Below are positions 9,265-12,782 of a stretch of 12,782 nucleotides of DNA, in pieces. Where the stretch lies: contig CANBSM010000025.1 of the NCBI GenBank assembly GCA_947372155.1, forward strand, positions 1-12,782, read 5' to 3'. Position 1 is the first letter of the stretch, and every line of letters starts with the position of its first letter. This DNA comes from Burkholderiaceae bacterium. GTDB taxonomy: Bacteria > Pseudomonadota > Gammaproteobacteria > Burkholderiales > Burkholderiaceae. A program made the translations under genes and the position numbers. The notes below the pieces were generated by a model. It was not told the DNA's origin and ran no database searches. It saw only the letters and a program-made list of their open reading frames with translations.

Positions 9265-10569
9265 ATGATGGCAAAAGTAGATCAAAACGAAGCGCTGTTT
9301 GAGCGTGCACAAAAGACAATTCCTGGAGGAGTCAATTCCCCAGTAAGGGCTTTTCGTCAAGTGGGCGGCACCCCACGTTTTGTTACTAAAGCCAAGGGTC
9401 CTTACTTCTGGGATGCGAATAATCAGCGCTACATCGATTTGATCATGTCTTGGGGTCCAATGATTGTGGGTCATGCCAATCCTGAGGTGGTCGCTGCGGT
9501 GCAAAAGGCCGCTGAAACTAGTTTTAGTTATGGCGCACCTACCGAAGGTGAGATTGAATTAGCTGAGCGTATCTGCGCGCTCATGCCTAGCGTTGAACAA
9601 GTACGCATGGTATCTAGCGGAACAGAGGCGACGATGAGTGCTCTGCGTCTGGCGCGAGGCTATACCGGCCGTGACTTAATTATTAAGTTTGAGGGTTGCT
9701 ATCACGGTCACGCTGATAGCTTATTGGTAAAGGCTGGCTCAGGCTTACTTACTTTTGCTGATTCTACGCAAAATGCACCATCTTCCGGTGGCGTTCCGCA
9801 AGATTTGGTTAAGCATACTCTGGTGTTGCCTTACAACGATGTTGCTGCGATTGAGGAAGTGTTCAAAAAGCAGGGCGATCAAATTGCTGCGGTCATCATC
9901 GAGCCAATCGCTGGCAATATGAATTTGATTCAACCTTCAAAAGAATTCTTATCCGCTATTCGAAGCCTGACTAGCAAGCATGGTGCTGTTCTGATCTATG
10001 ATGAAGTGATGACTGGATTTAGAGTTGCTTTAGGCGGCGCACAGTCATTACAAGGCATCACTCCAGATCTCACTTGCCTGGGTAAGGTGATGGGCGGTGG
10101 TATGCCTATGGCGGCTTTCGGGGGCAAGAAAGAAATAATGTCTAAGCTTGCACCTCTAGGTAATGTGTATCAAGCAGGTACGCTTTCCGGAAATCCAGTA
10201 GCTGTAGCAGCAGGTTTAAAGACTCTGGAGATTATTTCTAGAGAAGGTTTCTATGAATGCCTAACGGGCCAAACTGAAAAGCTCATGGCTGGTTTAAAGG
10301 CTGCTGCCGATAAAAATAACATTCCTTTTGCAGTAGATAGCGTAGGCGGCATGTTTGGTTTTTACTTTGCCGATCACGTTCCTGCTTCATATGAGGCTGT
10401 GACCAAAACAAATATTGATGCCTTTAAGAAGTTTTTCCACTTGATGCTGGATCAAGGTGTGTATTTAGCGCCGTCTGCTTATGAGGCTGGCTTTACTTCT
10501 ATTACGCATGACAACGCTGTTCTTGACGAGATCATTGCTGCTGCAGAAACTTCATTTAAGAAGCTCTAA
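9265..10569 (+). CDS. hemL: Glutamate-1-semialdehyde 2,1-aminomutase
   Basis: HemL is the PLP-dependent cytosolic enzyme that turns glutamate-1-semialdehyde into 5-aminolevulinate, the C5-pathway entry to haem and other tetrapyrroles. The 434 residues (E. coli 426) contain the N-terminal [11 protein letters not shown], the phosphate-binding [20 protein letters not shown] (from S117), and [15 protein letters not shown] contains D246, which pairs with the PLP ring nitrogen. The Schiff-base lysine is K274, in [22 protein letters not shown] follows. The C-terminal end is complete. Two adjacent ATGs (9265 and 9268) could be used, and the 11-base spacer AATAAAAAATA offers no Shine-Dalgarno. Translation therefore probably depends on ribosomes finishing the rubredoxin frame. 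The downstream end faces apaH, only 15 bases away. Identity is certain; the coupling is inferred. Confidence 0.99.
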   Translation: MMAKVDQNEALFERAQKTIPGGVNSPVRAFRQVGGTPRFVTKAKGPYFWDANNQRYIDLIMSWGPMIVGHANPEVVAAVQKAAETSFSYGAPTEGEIELAERICALMPSVEQVRMVSSGTEATMSALRLARGYTGRDLIIKFEGCYHGHADSLLVKAGSGLLTFADSTQNAPSSGGVPQDLVKHTLVLPYNDVAAIEEVFKKQGDQIAAVIIEPIAGNMNLIQPSKEFLSAIRSLTSKHGAVLIYDEVMTGFRVALGGAQSLQGITPDLTCLGKVMGGGMPMAAFGGKKEIMSKLAPLGNVYQAGTLSGNPVAVAAGLKTLEIISREGFYECLTGQTEKLMAGLKAAADKNNIPFAVDSVGGMFGFYFADHVPASYEAVTKTNIDAFKKFFHLMLDQGVYLAPSAYEAGFTSITHDNAVLDEIIAAAETSFKKL

Positions 10570-10584
10570 TACTTATTTTTGGGT

Positions 10585-11424
10585 TTACATTCGTAGCGGA
10601 TGGTCGTAGCCATCTGCTTGAATGATTTCTAATTTCTTGCTGTCTTTATTGGAGTCTGCGATTTCAAGGGCGGTCAGTTTTCCGCCCCAAACGCAGCCAG
10701 TATCTAGGCCAATGACATTGTGTTTACGCAGCAAGCCCAATGTGGACCAATGACCAAAGTAAATTAAGGTGTCTGTCGTTTTTCTATTGGGCGCCATAAA
10801 CCAGGGGGTATAACCCTTAGGACCATCCTCTAAACCTTCTTTGCTATCAAACTCCATTTGCCCGGTTGGGCTACAAAAACGCATTCTCGTTAATGCATTG
10901 GTGATAACGCGTAGACGCTCATAGCCCTTGAGGGAGTTGCTCCATTTATTGGGAGTATTGCCATACATATTGGCTAAAAACGTTTTATAAGATTTGCTAC
11001 GCAATACCTTTTCAACTTCTTGAGCGCATTCAATGGTTTGTTGTAAGTCCCATTGTGGCAATGCGCCTGCATGAACAGTAAGCACCTTGCCATTACTGAG
11101 CGCCATCGGGCGATTTCGAATCCAGTCAATCAGCTCTGCACGATCGGGGGCATGCAAAATAGGCTCAACGGTATCTAGCCCTTTAGTTTTTCGAAGGCCA
11201 GCATCAATTGCAAGAAGGTGTAAGTCATGATTGCCTAAGATGCACTCAGCGCGTCCAGACTCTTGTAGGGTTTTTAGGTGGCGTAATGCGCCTAGGGAGT
11301 CTGGGCCGCGATTGACTAAGTCTCCCAGAAAAATCATTTTGGATTTCGGCGGGAGCTTTTTGATTAAGGCTTTTAAGGAAGGGGCGCAGCCTTGGACGTC
11401 ACCTATGGCATAGATCTTGCTCAT
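10585..11424 (-). CDS. apaH: Bis(5'-nucleosyl)-tetraphosphatase, symmetrical (Ap4A hydrolase)
   Basis: ApaH splits diadenosine tetraphosphate into two ADP and, in enterobacteria, also removes NpnN caps from RNA. It belongs to the metallophosphatase (PPP-like) superfamily and is cytosolic. The 279 residues (E. coli 280) show the metal motifs in order: GDVQG (8-12), GDLVNRGPDS (34-43), GNHD (64-67), VHAG (117-120), GHW (224-226), and the ApaH-specific LDTGCVWGGKLTAL ending. The first motif has Gln11 where E. coli has His; the same is seen in pseudomonad and other ApaH proteins, so it is not a defect. The ATG at 11424 has no strong Shine-Dalgarno, only AAGATTAGA just before it. The photolyase gene ends 39 bases upstream on the same strand, so co-transcription is likely. 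Its stop lies 15 bases from that of hemL. Confidence 0.97.
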   Translation of the reverse strand: MSKIYAIGDVQGCAPSLKALIKKLPPKSKMIFLGDLVNRGPDSLGALRHLKTLQESGRAECILGNHDLHLLAIDAGLRKTKGLDTVEPILHAPDRAELIDWIRNRPMALSNGKVLTVHAGALPQWDLQQTIECAQEVEKVLRSKSYKTFLANMYGNTPNKWSNSLKGYERLRVITNALTRMRFCSPTGQMEFDSKEGLEDGPKGYTPWFMAPNRKTTDTLIYFGHWSTLGLLRKHNVIGLDTGCVWGGKLTALEIADSNKDSKKLEIIQADGYDHPLRM

Positions 11425-11463
11425 GTCTAATCTTAAAGCGGAAACAAGGGGATATCGCTGTCG

Positions 11464-12782
11464 CTAAGCAATTTTTTTCACAACGCTATATCGCACTAAA
11501 GTCTTTTTGCGCGCTTCATCATGATCAACTACGGGCAGAGGATAATCTCTTCCAAGGCTGATTCCTGCTGCCTCTAGTTCTATATGGCCAGCTTTCCACG
11601 GGGCATGAACGGACTTTTTAGAGAGCTTTTCGAGTTGTGGGAGATAGCGTTTGATGAATTTGCCTTCTGGATCAAACTTTTCTGACTGTGTAATGGGATT
11701 GAAGATCCTGAAATAGGGTTGGGCATCACATCCCGATGAAGAGGCCCATTGCCAGCCACCGTTATTTGAAGAAAGCTCAAAGTCATTAAGGTGCTGCGCA
11801 AAATAGGCTTCGCCCCAGCGCCAATCAATCCCTAAATCTTTAGTTAAAAAGCTGGCTACAACCATACGCAAACGATTATGCATGTAGCCACTTTGATTGA
11901 GTTGATGCATTGCTGCGTCAACCAGCGGATAACCCGTTTTTCCTTCGCACCAAGCGGCAAATAATTTCTTAGCGTTAGCGCCGCTCTCCCAAGCAATATT
12001 GTCATAGTCGGGTTTAAATGATGCGCCTTTTGCCAGTCGTGGGTGATTGGCAAGAATCATGAAATAAAAATCACGCCAAATCAGCTCACTTAACCAGATT
12101 GTGGCACCCATGCTGCCGGCAAGCATGCGACGATGAGCTTCGCGAACCAAGCCTCGAATAGAAAGCATGCCAAAGCGAAGATGGGTAGAAAGGTAGCTTA
12201 CCCCCTTGATGGCCGGAAAGTCTCTACCAATTTGGTATTGATCAATGCGGGACAGAAAGTCCTCCAGAAAGGCTTGCCCCCCCGCTGATCCTGGCGGTAA
12301 GTAGGTTTCGATACCAGTAGGGCAAAAGCCCATAGATTCTAGGGATGGAAATGGCAGATCTAATTTTTTAGGAATGGAGGCTAGTTGCCCTGGTTTAGGG
12401 TTGCACTCGTAGCTAGCGAGATCTTTTTCTTGAAGTGTCTTTAGCCAATTATTTTTATAAGGCGTGAAGATGGAAAAGACGGTATTGGAGTTTGTGAGAA
12501 TTTCTTTCTTTTCAAAAATTACCTGGTCCTTGAAGCTTTCGAATTGAATACCAAGTTTTTCTAATGAATTTTTAATAATTTCATCTCTGGCAATCGCAGA
12601 GGGTTCATAGTCGTGGTTGGTGAAAACGGTTTCAACACCGAGCTCTTTAGCGATTTTTGGAATGCATTCGGTGGGCTTGCCAAAGCGCACAATCAGGCCT
12701 CCGCCCAGTTGCTTGAGTTCATCATCAATCTGCTTGAGCCCTTGCCAAATGAAATCGACTCGACGGTCATGTTTTAAGCCTT
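11464..12782 (-). CDS. phrB: Deoxyribodipyrimidine photolyase (class I cryptochrome/photolyase family), 5' end cut by window
   Basis: This flavoprotein uses blue light to split cyclobutane pyrimidine dimers in DNA. The frame stays open to the right edge. The GTG at 12690 is not the true start, because residues before it (GLKHDRRVDFIWQGLKQID, then LIVRFGKP) are conserved photolyase sequence. About 438 residues are visible, and roughly 40 N-terminal ones, with the first Rossmann strand, are missing. The FAD domain is intact: RTLSTHLRFG-like SYLSTHLRFGMLSIR, ELIWRDFYFMIL, and GYPLVDAAMHQLNQSGYMHNRLRM. Also present are DWRWGEAYFAQHLNDFELSSNNGGWQW and the CDAQPYFRIFNP stretch, which include the Trp electron-transfer region. 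The C-terminal APWK and YPLPVVDHDEAR segments are present. The folate antenna pocket cannot be judged fully. A single-stranded-DNA or non-repair cryptochrome is less likely given the close match to PhrB. apaH follows after 39 bases. Confidence 0.95.
   Translation of the reverse strand, partial: GLKHDRRVDFIWQGLKQIDDELKQLGGGLIVRFGKPTECIPKIAKELGVETVFTNHDYEPSAIARDEIIKNSLEKLGIQFESFKDQVIFEKKEILTNSNTVFSIFTPYKNNWLKTLQEKDLASYECNPKPGQLASIPKKLDLPFPSLESMGFCPTGIETYLPPGSAGGQAFLEDFLSRIDQYQIGRDFPAIKGVSYLSTHLRFGMLSIRGLVREAHRRMLAGSMGATIWLSELIWRDFYFMILANHPRLAKGASFKPDYDNIAWESGANAKKLFAAWCEGKTGYPLVDAAMHQLNQSGYMHNRLRMVVASFLTKDLGIDWRWGEAYFAQHLNDFELSSNNGGWQWASSSGCDAQPYFRIFNPITQSEKFDPEGKFIKRYLPQLEKLSKKSVHAPWKAGHIELEAAGISLGRDYPLPVVDHDEARKKTLVRYSVVKKIA

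Noticed and set aside
10548..10580. Possible terminator at the end of hemL (CTTC, six bases, GAAG, then a T-rich run)
   Set aside because: The stem is only 4 bp, AT/GC mixed, inside the hemL coding end, and the T-rich run starts about ten bases later. It is too weak to call a terminator.
11389..11403. ApaH first metal motif reads GDVQG instead of GDVHG
   Set aside because: The same Gln occurs in other ApaH proteins such as those of pseudomonads, and all other metal motifs are intact, so this is normal family variation rather than a dead enzyme.

Overview
This 12.8 kb window looks like an ordinary chromosomal core region of a betaproteobacterium of the Burkholderiales. The likeliest source is Polynucleobacter or a close freshwater relative. 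The reasons are the gene order bamE-dapB-leuS-lptE-holA-proA, protein sequences of Burkholderiaceae type, moderate GC content (mid-forties percent by eye), and short, purine-rich spacers. The genus is an inference from memory of gene order and sequence style, not from a search.

The left and central part (1-10569) is a run of ten + strand genes separated by 11-80 bases. They are the 3' part of bamE (outer-membrane assembly lipoprotein), dapB (lysine/diaminopimelate synthesis), leuS (leucyl-tRNA synthetase), lptE (LPS export lipoprotein), holA (DNA polymerase III delta), proA (proline synthesis), a HemJ/CopD-type membrane protein, an RlmL-like THUMP RNA methyltransferase, a 56-residue rubredoxin, and hemL (glutamate-1-semialdehyde aminomutase). 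The tight spacing and lack of clear terminators suggest one or a few long transcripts. The largest gap (9003-9082) lies before the rubredoxin and holds the best, though still weak, promoter candidate.

The right part (10585-12782) is on the - strand. It holds apaH (Ap4A hydrolase) and, upstream of it, a class I photolyase gene whose 5' end is cut by the right edge. hemL and apaH converge tail to tail with only 15 bases between stop codons.

Taken together, the genes serve envelope biogenesis (BamE, LptE, and DAP for peptidoglycan), translation (LeuS, and RlmL on rRNA), replication (HolA), amino-acid synthesis (DapB, ProA), tetrapyrrole synthesis (HemL early, HemJ late), and stress or DNA repair (ApaH, photolyase). 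I see no mobile element, CRISPR array, tRNA, rRNA, phage gene or defence system, no gene-free stretch over 300 bases, and no convincing new system. The items most worth a second look are the HemJ-like protein with a changed conserved stretch, the rubredoxin-hemL pair in which hemL has no visible Shine-Dalgarno, the roughly 50-residue charged insertion in the RNA methyltransferase, and the BamE tail with a repeated aromatic motif.
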